Shown: positions 21,095 through 32,329 of the stretch, in pieces
Numbering within the stretch: the stretch's first letter is position 1
How the letters are laid out: every line of letters begins with the position of its first letter
NCBI GenBank assembly: GCA_003116995.1
Contig: BDSL01000011.1
Span: 1,302,001 to 1,366,000, forward strand
From: Yamagishiella unicocca
Lineage: Eukaryota > Chlorophyta > Chlorophyceae > Chlamydomonadales > Volvocaceae
DNA length: 64,000 nucleotides
Direction: 5' to 3'
Translations under genes and position numbers: made by a program
Notes under the pieces: model-generated
Database searches by the model: none
What the model was told of the DNA's origin: nothing
Seen by the model: only the letters and a program-made list of their open reading frames with translations

Positions 21095-21276
21095 TGTAAC
21101 GTGCAAGGGCCCGTTACATACATGACTATGGATGCTTATGGGGTTAAGGCAGGCAACGGCCTGTTACGCTTATGCCCGCGATGATGTCATCCGTACAGCG
21201 GATGTCCCTTAAGGTTTGGGGCTTGCCCGCGAACCGGTGTCTTTAGACGCCACCAAAAGTGGACATGTACGTTGCA
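21095..21276 (+). repeat. 3' LTR of the gypsy element
   Basis: 182 bp copy of the 5' LTR; I found no mismatch by eye. It is followed by the TTTCC duplication. Confidence 0.95.
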
Positions 21277-21654
21277 TTTCCTCAAAATGGACGCACTCGG
21301 TGAAACAGCGACAAAAATAGCGATAACAACACAACAACATAAAGACCACCGCCCGGTCTCGTCGTGCGCGCTGGGCGCAAGGTGGTGTTACTGGAGTCCG
21401 TAAGCGGGCTCGTCCACATATTACGCAGCTCGCCGCCGCTCTCTGTCACATGTGAACTGGCCCTAACAGACGTTCGTATTCATATAGCCGGTTACAATCT
21501 TTGCAACCCAGCCAAAATCCGAACATTTTGGAGGCCAGTTATATGTTTCAGGACAGTCAAAGCAGGACGGTAAGCTGACGTACGGGAAAGACAGGCCCCT
21601 CTCCCAGACAAGCACGTACTGCCATGATCCTGTAATCCTTACAAGGTGCCAGGC

Positions 21655-22995
21655 CAGTATTGAACCCAGGACAAGAAGAGGGGCCCACGCCGGGCCTCAT
21701 CATACGACAGCCACGACAGCCGGGGCTGAACCCACCAGATGCCCCGAACAGCACAGGAAAACCTCGAAAGGCACAAAGAGGGCGCCCCGCCCAAACCGCA
21801 GCCAAGAAGCAACAGCACAACCAACCGACTTCACGGTCGCCAGGCACCACAAAACGAAAGGCACAACCCGCACGAAACAGCGGGAAAGGGCGACAACAGA
21901 AAGCCCGGGCAGAGCAGCCCAAAAAGGGAGTCGGCTAGTGCTGGCTAGTGGAAGGGGGGCAAACCTTGAACAGCCACAACCCACACGGATGTGCCAACCA
22001 CCGCGCCAACCAGCAAAAGGGATATTAACGCAAAGGGCATTTCAAAGCAAGCAGAACACCGCAGACAGCACCCCACAGGACACCGCAGACAGCACCCCAC
22101 CACATGCACGATGGGGGTAATAAGATGATGGTATAGTGACTGCAAGCCCGGGTGAACCCAGGACAGGATGGAAGAGGGGCCCATTCCGGACCTTACCAAA
22201 CGAGAGCCGGTGTCATGCCCCAGCGCCGGCATGAACGATTCGCGGGCATTAGTCATGGTTTCGGTGCCGCTCCAGAAACGCGTATCTGAGCATGACAGTT
22301 GGAGTGAAATATCTCGCAAGTGTGTTGTTAGGTATGGTTCGTTGACACTAAGTAACGGACGCCGTCTTATACCGTCTGGTAACTTTCGGTGTTAGGTGGT
22401 AGCTGGCTCACGATCGGAGCCGCAGGGATTAGGTGCGCACATCGGGCCCACAGAGCCTCCGCCGCCTTAGCACGGGCCGGATGCCACGCCTGGCACTCCC
22501 GGCCGTGCTCGAAGTATCCTCTCGCACGAGGTGCCCAGTTGCAGACGTGTAACAACAGTGTCGAGCTTAGTTGCCCCCGCAAGCAACAGTGCAGCTGTGG
22601 GCCGCGCTTCGGTCGGGAGTCAGGATACCCGGGGCAGTCCCCGGAAGAGGTAGCGACTTGCGGCGTTCACCTGCGGCTAACGTGTCTACGACCTGGTCAG
22701 TTGTAGCCTGAGCGCTAACGACAGCGCGCGCCAGTCAGGCCTGGAGTCGGCCACGAGTGCCAGCCAGGAAAGCACGAACAGCACCTAGTGTCCGCGACGG
22801 CCGAAGCCTGCTGTGGGGCATGACAGCGGGGCAGAACCCAGCAGACACCCCCAAGGGCACAGGCAAGCCTTGAGACGCCGTAAAAAACCGGCAAGATGGG
22901 GGGAGCCAGAAAAACAGAGGCACACCGGACGACAAGCCAGCGTTAGCAGCCAGCAAACGCCCCCAAAGGCACAGGAAAAAGGGGAAACCCGGATG
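21655..22995 (+). repeat. Dispersed repeat, left arm of an inverted pair, split by an insertion
   Basis: 21655-22205 and 22795-22995 match, in reverse orientation, the continuous copy at 23685-24390. Between these two matching parts lies about 590 bp that the other copy lacks. Shared landmarks are a CAGGACAAGAAGAGGGGCCC start, an AACAGCGGGAAAGGGCGACA block, AGCAAAAGGGATATTAACGC-like sequence and a GAACCCAGGA block. No protein domain is recognisable, so the repeat class is unknown. Confidence 0.75.
22430..22690. repeat. Dispersed repeat, copy related to 39055-39215
   Basis: ACATCGGGCCC near the left and CCCCGGAAGAGGTAGCGACT near the right also occur, with small changes and the same order, at 39055-39215. 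It sits inside the insertion that splits the left inverted arm. The class is unknown. Confidence 0.5.
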
Positions 22996-23684
22996 CTTGC
23001 ACACTTCGTGCATACGTACTTGTTTAGCTTGGCCCTAGGCCTGCCTGGCTTACACTCACCGCGGGCGCTATCTTAAACAGGAACATAACCAGCCTGCTGG
23101 CAGCGCAAGCGGGATGCACGCATGCACTCCATGCATGATTCCTCCCAATGGAACGCATTTTGAACAAGCTCGAACCACCCGTTTTTGGTTTGCCCACGTG
23201 TAGTAAGGACCCATATATCTCGTGATCAAATACATATAGCCTATCTTAGCTGTGCATACCAGCTAGATAGCAACTGGACAACTCTCCACTGTCGTCGCTT
23301 TAGTTGTCACTGGACTAAGTGTGCAAGCAAGTAAGGTCACGTAATATTCGTTACTGCGCTCTGTTTGTACGCGTCTTCCCTCTCTCGTTACCAGATAGGC
23401 GGGCAAAGCCCCCAGCAAACCCTAACAGCCATGCATGCATTTGCAGACTGCGGAGAGCTGCTTACGTACTGGGCCGCTTATTTGTCCCGCAGGGGCATGT
23501 GCGGGGTCCCAGAGTATAGTTTCGTTTCACAAACAACTGCCCCCGGTGTATGCTCTGTACCTTACTTGCACGGGCAAATACTACGACGCGTCGGTCCGGG
23601 CTGTTTGCTGCCCTCGCCGTTGTCTGTCGGTGGGCCTAGGGTGCCTGGGTACTGGGTTGTTTTGCCAGTTGTGGCCCCGCCGCC
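22996..23684. other. Spacer of the inverted repeat pair
   Basis: AT-richer sequence with no supported gene; only short open frames. Confidence 0.4.
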
Positions 23685-24390
23685 TTCGGCGCGGCGGGGT
23701 ATCCCTTTTTCCCTGTGCCTGAGGGCGTCTGCTGGCTGCTAGCGCTGGCTTGTTGTCCAATGTGCCTTTGCTTTTATGGCCTCCCCCCTTGTCCTCGGTG
23801 GCTTTCCGAGGCTTTGGGGGCGTCTGCTGGATTCTGCCCCGGCCTTCATTTGGTGAGGTCCGGATTGGGCCCTTCTTCTTCTCCTGGGTTCGGCCCTGCT
23901 TGTAGTCACTGTACCGTCATCTTATTATCTCCGTTGCGCACGTGGCGGGCTGCCGCGTCTTGGATTTTGTTAAATGTGGGATGCTCGCTGTCTGCGGTGT
24001 GCTGCTTGCTTCTTTGGAATGCCCTTTGCGCTAAAATCCCTTTTGCTGGTTGGCGCGGTAGTTGACACGTCCATTTGGGTTGTGGCTGTTCAAGCTTCGT
24101 CCCCCTGCCACTTGCTGACTCCCTTTTGCGCTGCGCTGTCCGGGCTTTCTGTTGTCGCCCTTTCCCGCTGTTTCGTGCGGGTTGTGCGTTTCGTTTTGTG
24201 GTGTCTGGCGACCGTGAAATCGGTTGGCTGTGATGTTGCGTCTTGGCTGCTGTTTGGGCGGGGTGGCGTCTTTGTTCCTTTCGAGGCTCTCTGTGCCATT
24301 CTTGGCGTCTGGTGGTTTTGGCCCCCACTGTCGTATGATGAGGCCCGCCGGCATGGGCCCCTCTTCTTGTCCTGGGTTCGCCCGGGCTTG
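23685..24390 (-). repeat. Dispersed repeat, right arm of the inverted pair
   Basis: Continuous reverse-oriented copy of the family seen at 21655-22995. A third, partial copy in this same orientation lies at 54915-55225. Confidence 0.75.
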
Positions 24391-25465
24391 CGGACACTGC
24401 GACCTCTCATTACTAAAAAATGACGATGGGCCGCAAGCAATCGGCCACGCACTTCCCGTGGGTCCCTGTAACCTTCCAAATCTTGCCTGCTGGGGAGAGG
24501 TTACTGCCTGCTTTAACTGTCGCATTCTGCTTACGCATGCAATATTGTGCTGACAAAATAAGCAGCTATTGTGTCTGGTTTCCCGCTCGCGTTTGCGCGA
24601 TTTCGAGGATGCAGCTTGTGCGGGCCTTGCGGCTTGTGGGCGGCCCACGGTACAAGTTTTATGAAGCCCTAGACCTGCATTCAATATGCACGCGTATAGC
24701 AAGGAGCACTCCGCATTTACATGCACATTTAGACTTTGGAAGTGCAACCTAACGCAGAGAAGCATGCTATCTATGACGATGACTCGCGCTCGTGACGAGC
24801 CCAAAAGAGTAATTCGGCTATCTAAAGGCCGCTCGACTCCCAAGCGAGCTTTCTTGGAATAAGGATAAAATCAATCCGTATTATTCTACGCGTTGATGTC
24901 GCCGCCTCCGACCGTCCCGTAGCACACATTTTCCCTTTCGCTCGTACATCGCATCAGAGGAAATGCCTCAATAGACTCATACGGTACTAGGTATAGGTGC
25001 GCAGCTATAGCTATTGTTAGAGCTTACGTGCATCAGCTACTAGTACAGCGTACGTAAGCCTTTGGAGCAAAAGCAGGAAATCTGTCGAAGGGCAGATTTT
25101 GCGAAGGTTTGAGATTGCCCCAATATACATCCTCTGGCCAAGCTTGTACTCTTATCGTGTTGCACAGTAGCTTCGCCTTGGGAGAGCGGCTGCCTCGGTA
25201 AGCGAGGTAAAGGACTGAACGTCACGGCTCGGGGTCATTGGAACGGGCGCGCAAGCAGTTGACGTCAAAGGTGTGGCTTTGCGAGGGTATCGGAGGCGGT
25301 GGGGGTCGCGCATTTGCGGGTAACCCCGTTTCCAAGGACAGGATGTTCGCCAGAAAGGCAGAAAGGACCGACTTGGACGTCGATCCTAATTTTTGCGTGT
25401 GGCTACAACGCAGGAGTTTACTATTTTTAAACCAGGCGCCGGGGTTTGGTTCGTGCCTCGTTTCA
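24391..25465. other. Upstream region of the kinase gene
   Basis: No supported gene. The open frame of kinase exon 1 extends back to about 25238 without an upstream ATG that clearly fits better than 25466. Confidence 0.4.
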
Positions 25466-28400
25466 ATGACGCACGTAAAGCTCCGACCTCTGGTCGTCCA
25501 CGACCCTGCCTCTAGCCCGCCTACGATCAGCGATCCTTGCACACCAGATATGTCACCATCCATTCGCACTCACGGCTCGTTGCCGACCCCGACTCGCGGC
25601 AAGCCGCTTTCACCGGCTCCGCCAGAGACTACTGCCGATGATAACGGCGTTTCGAAGCTAAGAAGTAAACTACGGCGCTTGCTTGGCGCTCATGACAACA
25701 GCCAAGCGCAAGCCGCCCAGAAGGCCGCGATTAGCAACCAAACGGCCGGCCTTCGCAGCTCAAGCACTGCCGACCTCAACGAACGCCCGAGCAACGCCAC
25801 CGTTGGCCGCGCGCCCTCCTCCGGCCCAGTCTCTCCCCACGTTGTGAGCGCAACCCGGGGTCGTTTCGGCAGCAGCGGAGTCATCGCAGCCACCCACAGT
25901 CCACCAGCGGCAACCCCCCCGGCCACTCCAGGCAGCGCCACGGCAGCCTTGGGGAGCTCCCCACGCGGCGGGCCCGTGCCGCCGGCGGCAGGCGTCGTCG
26001 TCGTGGCTCCACCTTCCAGCTCTCCCAGCGGTCGCGGTTCCACATTGCGCCGGGCTGTGTCCTTCAGCCCCGCCACAACGTTCCCACCGCTCGGAAGCCC
26101 CACCCCGCCTCCAGCGCACTCGTCAGCGCAATCGGGCGCTAGCGGCGGCGGCGGCCCAGCGGCCAACGTGTTGGTGATGGGGGTTCCGCGTAGCGGCATC
26201 AACTCCAGCCCCTCCGTCATCGGGACGCCGCGTCTCTCCGGCATGATTGTCGTACCAGAAGATGACGACTTACCAGAGGTACGGGACGCACACCCGGGAG
26301 TGGGCGCTGCGTTTTTTGTTGAGTCCGGATGTGGGTCGGATGTGGGTCGGATGTGGGTCGGATGGAATTCGTCTTGGGGCTGCAGGGCGGGCCTGTATGT
26401 AGTGTGGGGGTAGCGAGGAGACCCGGTTACACTACATAGGAACGGCGGGCAGAAACTAACTGGCGAGTTAGTTTGTACTGTGCGTGGAGATGGGTTGGGG
26501 CGGGCCGGAAATGTCCCAAGGTAGAAGGAGATTGTCCACGAGATGAATGAGCTACCGCCCGCAGATCCGAACCCCTGTGGCCTTCGGTGCACTAGCCACG
26601 GCCGCGCTAGCCACGGCTGCACCCAAGCCCCTCCCCCCCGCTCGAACGCGTCTCCTAAACTCTTCCACCTCGCGGTCGCCGTTTTTTCTCTCCTTCCTAC
26701 AATATGTCGTGCCCAAATACATCGCCGCCACTCCCCTCCGCGCCGGCACCTGGCGCTGCAATTTTGCCCCAGCAGGATATGGCGAGGACTGACTACGGCA
26801 TGCCAAACGCCACCATTAACAGCGTCGGCAGCGCCCGCTGCGGCCACATGGTGGACTACGTTCTCCGGGGCGGCAGCAAGCACGCGGCCGCGGCTGAGAC
26901 CGAGCCCCTGTCTCCCCACTCCGATGGCTCCATCTACGTCGCCGGCCCGGGCGGCCTCCCGCCTGGGGTGCGCCTGCCGCCTCCGCAGATGTCGCCGTAC
27001 ACGCCCGAGCCCAAGAGCGCATCCACCAACAGCAGTAGCAGCGGCACCGCTGGCGTCCAGAGCACCAACGGCGGCGTCGGCAGCGACGCCGCTGTGGGCG
27101 CCATCGGCTACACCCAATCTGCGCCTCAGGTGACGTCATCTGGCATGGGCCTTATATCCTGGCCGTCGGACACTTGCTCGTCCCACGGGCCCTTCAGCGC
27201 CGCTTCCGTCGCCGCCACGGCCGCGCTGTTGGAGCCGTCGCCGCCGCCGCCGCAGCTGCGGACGCTGTCCTTCAAGGCCGGCCGGCTGGACTCGGCTCGC
27301 CGGCCTTCGTCGCCGTCAGTGGCGGCGTCGTCGCGCGCCTCGGCCCAGCAGGTGCCCAGCCAGCACCACCTGCAGCAGCCGAGCACACCGGCATCCCCAG
27401 CGATGCACATACACCACAGCCCGCTGTCGCCCACAGGGCAGGTGGTGGCGCATCACACCTCCGCGCCCGCCCTACAACGCGGCATGTCGGCGTTCAACCT
27501 TCTGGCTACACCTGGGGGCCGAGGGGGCCTGGCATCCGGCAGCCTCTGGAGCACGGGGGCGGGCGGCGGCAGCGGCGGTGGCGTGTCCCAACAGCAGGCG
27601 GCACCGGTGCACGAAGCTGTATCCGCGGCCGCAGCACTCTCGGTGGCTGTAGGAGGCGACTCGCGTCCTAATCCCGCGTCGAAGGCGGTGAATCAGCCGA
27701 TACGTCGAGCTCACAGCACTCTGGATTCCGCCAGGGTGCAGGCTGCGACGCCGTCGGGGCCCCCGGTAAGTCGTGGGGGTTTGGCGGGGCGGGGCGGGGC
27801 GGGGCGGGGTTTCGGAGCGCAGGGACCGCGGGACGTGGGATGTGTGTGTTGCACGAGGGGCTGGCTTTGCCGCGTGCTTGGGCGCTATGACACAAGTGCA
27901 TTGACGCGCAGCGTATCCCTGAGTCGTTTCCTTCTTGTGGCGGTGCAGAAGGGTTGCAAGTTCAGGAATAGGCCGCTGTTTAGTTTACGACCTCCTTGTC
28001 CTCATGCCGTACCAAGCTGCATCGTGTTAATTAGGGAGGTTGCTTGCTGAATCGGACCTGCCGCTGTGCCCCGTGTCCGTACGTCTGTCCGTCCGGGATG
28101 GATTTGACCTTCGTCGTTCTTCGCAGGGCGTGGTGATGGCGGTCGGCCCCAGCCTACCGAGCGAGATGAAGCGCAAGGAGTGGCGGATCGAGGACTTCAC
28201 GATGCTCAAGAAGCTTTACAAGGGTGCGTTGGAAGTTAGGGGGTAGTTGGTTATTTAGTTTTTCAGCAAATGGTTGTTGTGGGTCTGGGCACGCAACGGT
28301 GAGATTGGAAGTACTCGCCTAAGGTACTTCGCTTTACTACGGTAGTAATACCGGCACCAGCCCACGATCTCGGGGTTCCGCCTGCCTAGGGCTGACTCTT

Positions 28401-31400
28401 CGCTCCATGTTTGCTACAGCCGCATTTGTACGCGCTCGCCGCCTCGTCTCGTCTCCTGGCTTTCCATGCCCGCCGATCAGCCTGAGATATCAGCCCTCGC
28501 GGTGGCTCCCTCCATGTACCGCTCCGCCTCCGGACTGAAACCCTCCCCTCTGCGCCCTCCCGCTCTCCCCCCCCATCTGATGTGGTGGATGGTCGCCACC
28601 TCAGGCAACTACAGCGCCGTACACAAGGCCATGTGCCGCCTCTCGATGCGCCTCGTCGTCATCAAGGTACGACACAGTGCACGGAAGCATCTGGCGGTTT
28701 GCCAGTGAGCGCCGTATGCATGAGTGGCTTTCGCGTTGCCACCTTGATGCCGCGGGCCCGCTGCTGTAACTTCCGGCTCCCCGCTGCTACTGCTGCCGCT
28801 GCTGCCGCCGGTGCATCTCCCCAGACGTACGACACAACTCGGATGACGGACTTGGCCAGGTGCGCTTCCGCTCCGGGTTGTGGGCTGGCGGTGTGTGCAG
28901 CTACAAGGACGAACGGGGGCATATGCGTATGCGAGGAGCGCAGCATGGGCGGTGCACGTGCGGCCGCTCGAGTTGCGTGTTCTGGCCCCCCAGCAGCTAG
29001 GCGCCTAATGACGCATCCGGTCCACAGCCTCGCGGTAGAGAAGCCCACCAGACGCGCGGCGCCCGATGGAAGGCAGACATCTTTTGCTTATTTTGGGGCT
29101 GTCCGCTGTCACGTACCCTGTGCGTGGTTTTGCGCGGGTGTCCTCCCAGCACCCTCCCAAAGCTCCCCCCTACCCCCGTACACTGCCTACCACCCCTCTT
29201 ACGCCCCGCCTTCCCTGCTTCACTTAAAAACACACCGCCCCGTGCTCCTCACTTGCCGCTTCCACTCGCCGCCTTCCAGGAATCACGTGAAGCGGGAGGC
29301 CAACCTTCACGCGCAGCTGGAGCACGAAAACATCCTCAACCTGTATGTCGTCTTTGCGCAGGTGAGGTTCGTCGCGGGGTGGCTCTTCGGCGATAAGGCC
29401 TTCCGGGCAAACCCTTCCACAACCTGCCCAACACGACTCGCTTCCCCGCTCGTATCGTTTGTTGTTCGATTCATAATCACATGGATCCGGATCTGCGGCG
29501 CCCCTGGAGTCGTGACCCACAAGTCGTCTGGTTGACTGGCCGGCTGCATGCGGCCCCCCTCCTCTCACACACCACGTGCACCCCACCACCGGCTACAGGG
29601 GCCCTATGTCACGCTGGTCGAGGAGGTGGCGGAAGGCGGTGACTTGTACCATGTGCTCAAGGTAGGGAAGGGGGAGGAGGGAGGGAAGGGGGAGGAGGGA
29701 GGGAAGGGGGAGGAGGGAGGGAAGGGGGAGGAGGGAGGGAAGGGGGAGGAGGGAGGGAAGGGGGAGGAGGGAGGGCGGATGGAGAACGAGGAAAACGGAA
29801 TGAGGAGGGCGAACGGGCAGGTAGGCGGGGGGCTATGTGACGGCCAGTGGTCGGGTAACCCGAGTTCGGGCCGGGGGGGCAAGCAGCAGGCACAGGGTGT
29901 TGCGCCGGTGCCCGGCTCTCGCGCGACGCGGCAGCCCCTGACAGCGTGTCCCCCCCTCGAACCAGTTATCGGTCCTTTTATTTTAACCCCTCTATTTTAA
30001 CCAACGTGTCGCCCTCCCCGCCGATTACGACGCCTCAGAGCGTGCCGGGCCACCGCCTCCACGAGGATCGCGCTGTTGCGGGGGTGCTGGTGCCGCTGCT
30101 GAGGGCGCTAGCCCACATCCACGAGCAAGGCATCTGCCACCGCGACATCAAGCTGGAGAACATCCTGGTGGGCGGGGGTGCAAGGGGCGGTGTGAGCTGG
30201 TGGGGGAACTTCCAACGCAGGAGGGTTTTGGGGGGAGGGTGTTTGGTGAAGGCCTTTTTAGGTGGAGGCGTTTTTAGCAGGAGTAGTTTTGGAGGAGGGG
30301 TTGAGGAGCAGGGAGGGATTAGGAGCAGGATGGGATTTAGCATTAGGAAGAGGGGGGGGGTTGGGGGGGCGCACACGGCTTCCTATCACCCAGCAGACCC
30401 CCAAACTTGGCGCACTGTCACCGCATTTTCTTGTAACCAACATCGCGGCTGCCCGCCGACCGCCGACTGCCGACTGCCGGTCCCGCAGTTCGCCGACCGG
30501 CAGCACACGCGGATGCTGTTGGCGGACTTCGGCATCGCGCTGTCGTTGCGTCATGAGCGAGCCGTCACGCGGGCAGGTGCGTCGGCCGTGTTGGGAGCAG
30601 GGATTGGGAGAGGAGTGGAGGCTAGCGGGAGGCAGGGAGCAGGCGGGAGGGGTCGAGGGGTGCGGCTTGCAGGTGAACGCTCCACGGGCCGACCCGCGGG
30701 TCACGGGTGTGCTCTCTGCATCTGAGCCGACTGCTAAAGCGCAAGGGCAGCCTATGAAGGAAGTGAAGCACGATGGGAAGATGGGGGGACGAGCTGTTCC
30801 GGTCGGTTCCTCCGTGTCGGGGGGGCATGGAAACCCGCTTCGCGCGGGGGGGTGTCTTGTGGTGAAGAAAGGCATCGTGAAAGGGCCGCGCATTCGGGCG
30901 CTTGAGGCCAACCTGCCCTTCTCCTGTCGCCCGATCAGGCACCACCGAGTACATGTCTCCGGAGCAGCTGCGCTGCCCGTTCAAGCGCCACCCGTCTGAC
31001 AACAAGGACCGGGTCGACCTGCATTATGGCTTTGGTGTGGACGGTGAGGGAGGGAATCAAGGGGGGCCGGGGGCTGCCTTGGGCCGTGGTCCGTTGTCGA
31101 GGGTACGGTGTCGAGGGTGTGGTGTGCGGCTGAAGCTGCGGCACGAGGGGCATCACTCGTTGTCAGCTTGGAGCAGCGCTGCCTCCAGCGCTGCCTCCAG
31201 CGCTGCCTCCAGCGCTGCCTGCAGCGGTGCGCCAAGCTGACAACGAGTGATGCCAGCTTGGAGCAGCGCTGGAGGCAACGGCCGGGAGGTGGACACGGGG
31301 CAAAAGGTCAAGGAACGGTGGTAGCGCAGGGCAGGGCAGGGCAGGGCAGGGCTAGGAGGCCAGCCCCCGTGTGCGGCCAACCCTTCAGTTCCTCACCTCC

Positions 31401-32287
31401 ACCTGCAGCCCCCCGTACCCCCTAGCAGCTGCCGGACCCGCTCCTCCCCTCACCTCCCCTGGAGCTCTCGACCCATGTCTTCCCTCCCGCTGCAACCCTC
31501 CCGCTGCTCCCTCCTCGCGCCGCCAGTCTGGGCCACTGGAGTGCTCGCCTACGAGCTGCTGCATGGCTACCCGCCTTTCCTTGGATCCAACCGCGAAGAG
31601 ACTGAGCAGCTGATCCAGGTGGCGGAGGTGCAAGCGTCGCCGCAGGTGGGGACCCAGGGTGCGGGTGGGACCGCGGGACCGTGTCGGCGTTTCGTATCGG
31701 TGTGGTTTAACGTGAATCACCTGAACGGAGCCGCGGCATCCGACCGATGAAGGGGAACGGGGAGTGGCGCCCGCGCGCGCGGCGCGCGCGTGTTTTAAGT
31801 ATGCGCGCGCGTGTGTGTGTGAGAGAGTGTGTGTGTGTGCGTCTTTCCTGGCAGCCCCTTCCGTGTGTTTTTAGCTCCTTCCTTGCGCCCATGCTGGCTT
31901 TTGGCGGTACCAGATTTGCATTCTTTACCCCGCCTTGAGGCTATCCTTAATCATTTCATCTCCATACGAATGGCCGCTAACTGCTCCATCGAATGCCCCC
32001 CCGTTCGTCGCGTTACCGGTTCTTTTATGTACCCCCCCCCCGTTTGTCGCGTTACCGGTCCTTTTATGGACCCCCCCCCGTTTGTCGAATGTCACCCCCC
32101 CCGTCGCAAACCCCCGCCTCGTCCTCATCCCCTCTCGACCCCGCCACCGCCTCCACAGCTGTCGTCGGGGGCCCGGGACTTCATGTTGTCCTGCCTGCAC
32201 AAGGACCCGGTCGACCGACCCACCGTGCAGCAGCTGCTGCAGCACACTTGGGTGCGACAGAATATGCGTCAGCTGCGCCCTTCATAA
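25466..32287 (+). CDS. Ser/Thr protein kinase with long disordered N-terminus (12 exons)
   Basis: Exons: 25466-26278, 26776-27765, 28127-28223, 28605-28666, 28825-28859, 29280-29361, 29599-29661, 30039-30167, 30489-30576, 30939-31043, 31527-31645 and 32159-32287. All phases fit and give 903 aa. Residues 1-600 are Ser/Pro/Ala-rich with several SP/TP sites. The kinase domain shows GNYSAVHKA (glycine loop), VVIK (lysine of strand 3), EHENILNLY, the HRDIKLEN catalytic loop, LADFGIAL, GTTEYMSPEQ, DVWATGVLAYELLHGYPPF and the RPTVQQLLQHTWV end, so all catalytic residues are present. The insert between SPEQ and DVW resembles algal Aurora/CAMK-like kinases, but the subfamily is uncertain. Exon 11 could also end at 31618. 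The start codon is not firmly fixed. Confidence 0.85.
29662..29775. repeat. 18 bp purine minisatellite starting at the intron 7 donor
   Basis: About six units of GAAGGGGGAGGAGGGAGG begin within the first bases of the intron following exon 29599-29661. The run is in frame with the exon and would encode GKGEEG repeats if the intron were retained. Confidence 0.85.
31149..31254. repeat. Perfect 23 bp inverted repeat around a 12 bp minisatellite in a kinase intron
   Basis: Arms 31149-31171 and 31232-31254 are exact complements. The loop holds four to five units of AGCGCTGCCTCC. The structure lies in the intron between exons 10 and 11 of the kinase gene, so the pre-mRNA could fold into a hairpin. 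A partial third copy of the arm-plus-unit follows at 31255-31280. Confidence 0.85.
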
Positions 32288-32324
32288 GAGAGGTGGCGCT
32301 GGAGATGCCGCTGCATGGTTGCCG

Positions 32325-32329
32325 TGTAA
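32325..32329 (+). terminator. Candidate TGTAA polyadenylation signal of the kinase gene
   Basis: TGTAA, the usual polyadenylation signal in volvocine algae, lies 38 bp after the kinase stop codon. The 3' UTR would be unusually short if this is the signal used. Confidence 0.45.

Larger units (their letters stand above)
16490..21276 (+). mobile_element. Complete RT-less Ty3/gypsy chromovirus with identical LTRs
   Basis: Two 182 bp LTRs (16490-16671 and 21095-21276) start with TGTAAC, end with GTTGCA and are identical as far as I can compare. The element is flanked by the 5 bp target duplication TTTCC (16485-16489, 21277-21281). A TGG-starting primer site follows the 5' LTR and a purine tract precedes the 3' LTR. 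The coding order is gag, DAM-like domain, aspartic protease, integrase, chromodomain. The reverse transcriptase and RNase H that should lie between protease and integrase are absent, yet the frame is continuous. Identical LTRs imply a recent insertion, so the element was probably mobilised with enzymes supplied in trans. Confidence 0.92.
14889..21463. mobile_element. Harbinger-like non-autonomous DNA transposon, interrupted by a gypsy element
   Basis: Perfect 17 bp terminal inverted repeats, GGGCCAGTTCACATGTG at 14889-14905 and its complement at 21447-21463, are flanked on both sides by TAA (14886-14888 and 21464-21466). A GGG-starting inverted end with a 3 bp TWA target duplication is the signature of PIF/Harbinger elements. 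Removing the nested gypsy element and its 5 bp duplication leaves about 1.78 kb. That remainder shows no transposase and carries three tandem units of about 185 bp (15405-15840). It would need a transposase supplied in trans. Family assignment rests on ends and duplication only. Confidence 0.75.

Noticed and set aside
22430..22690. tRNA gene suggested by a GGGTCAAACC-like box in the related copy at 39155
   Set aside because: No cloverleaf with a paired acceptor stem could be drawn, and the second copy lacks the box.
29548..30000. GKGEEG repeat protein as a separate gene
   Set aside because: It is kinase exon 7 reading through its donor into the purine minisatellite of the intron.
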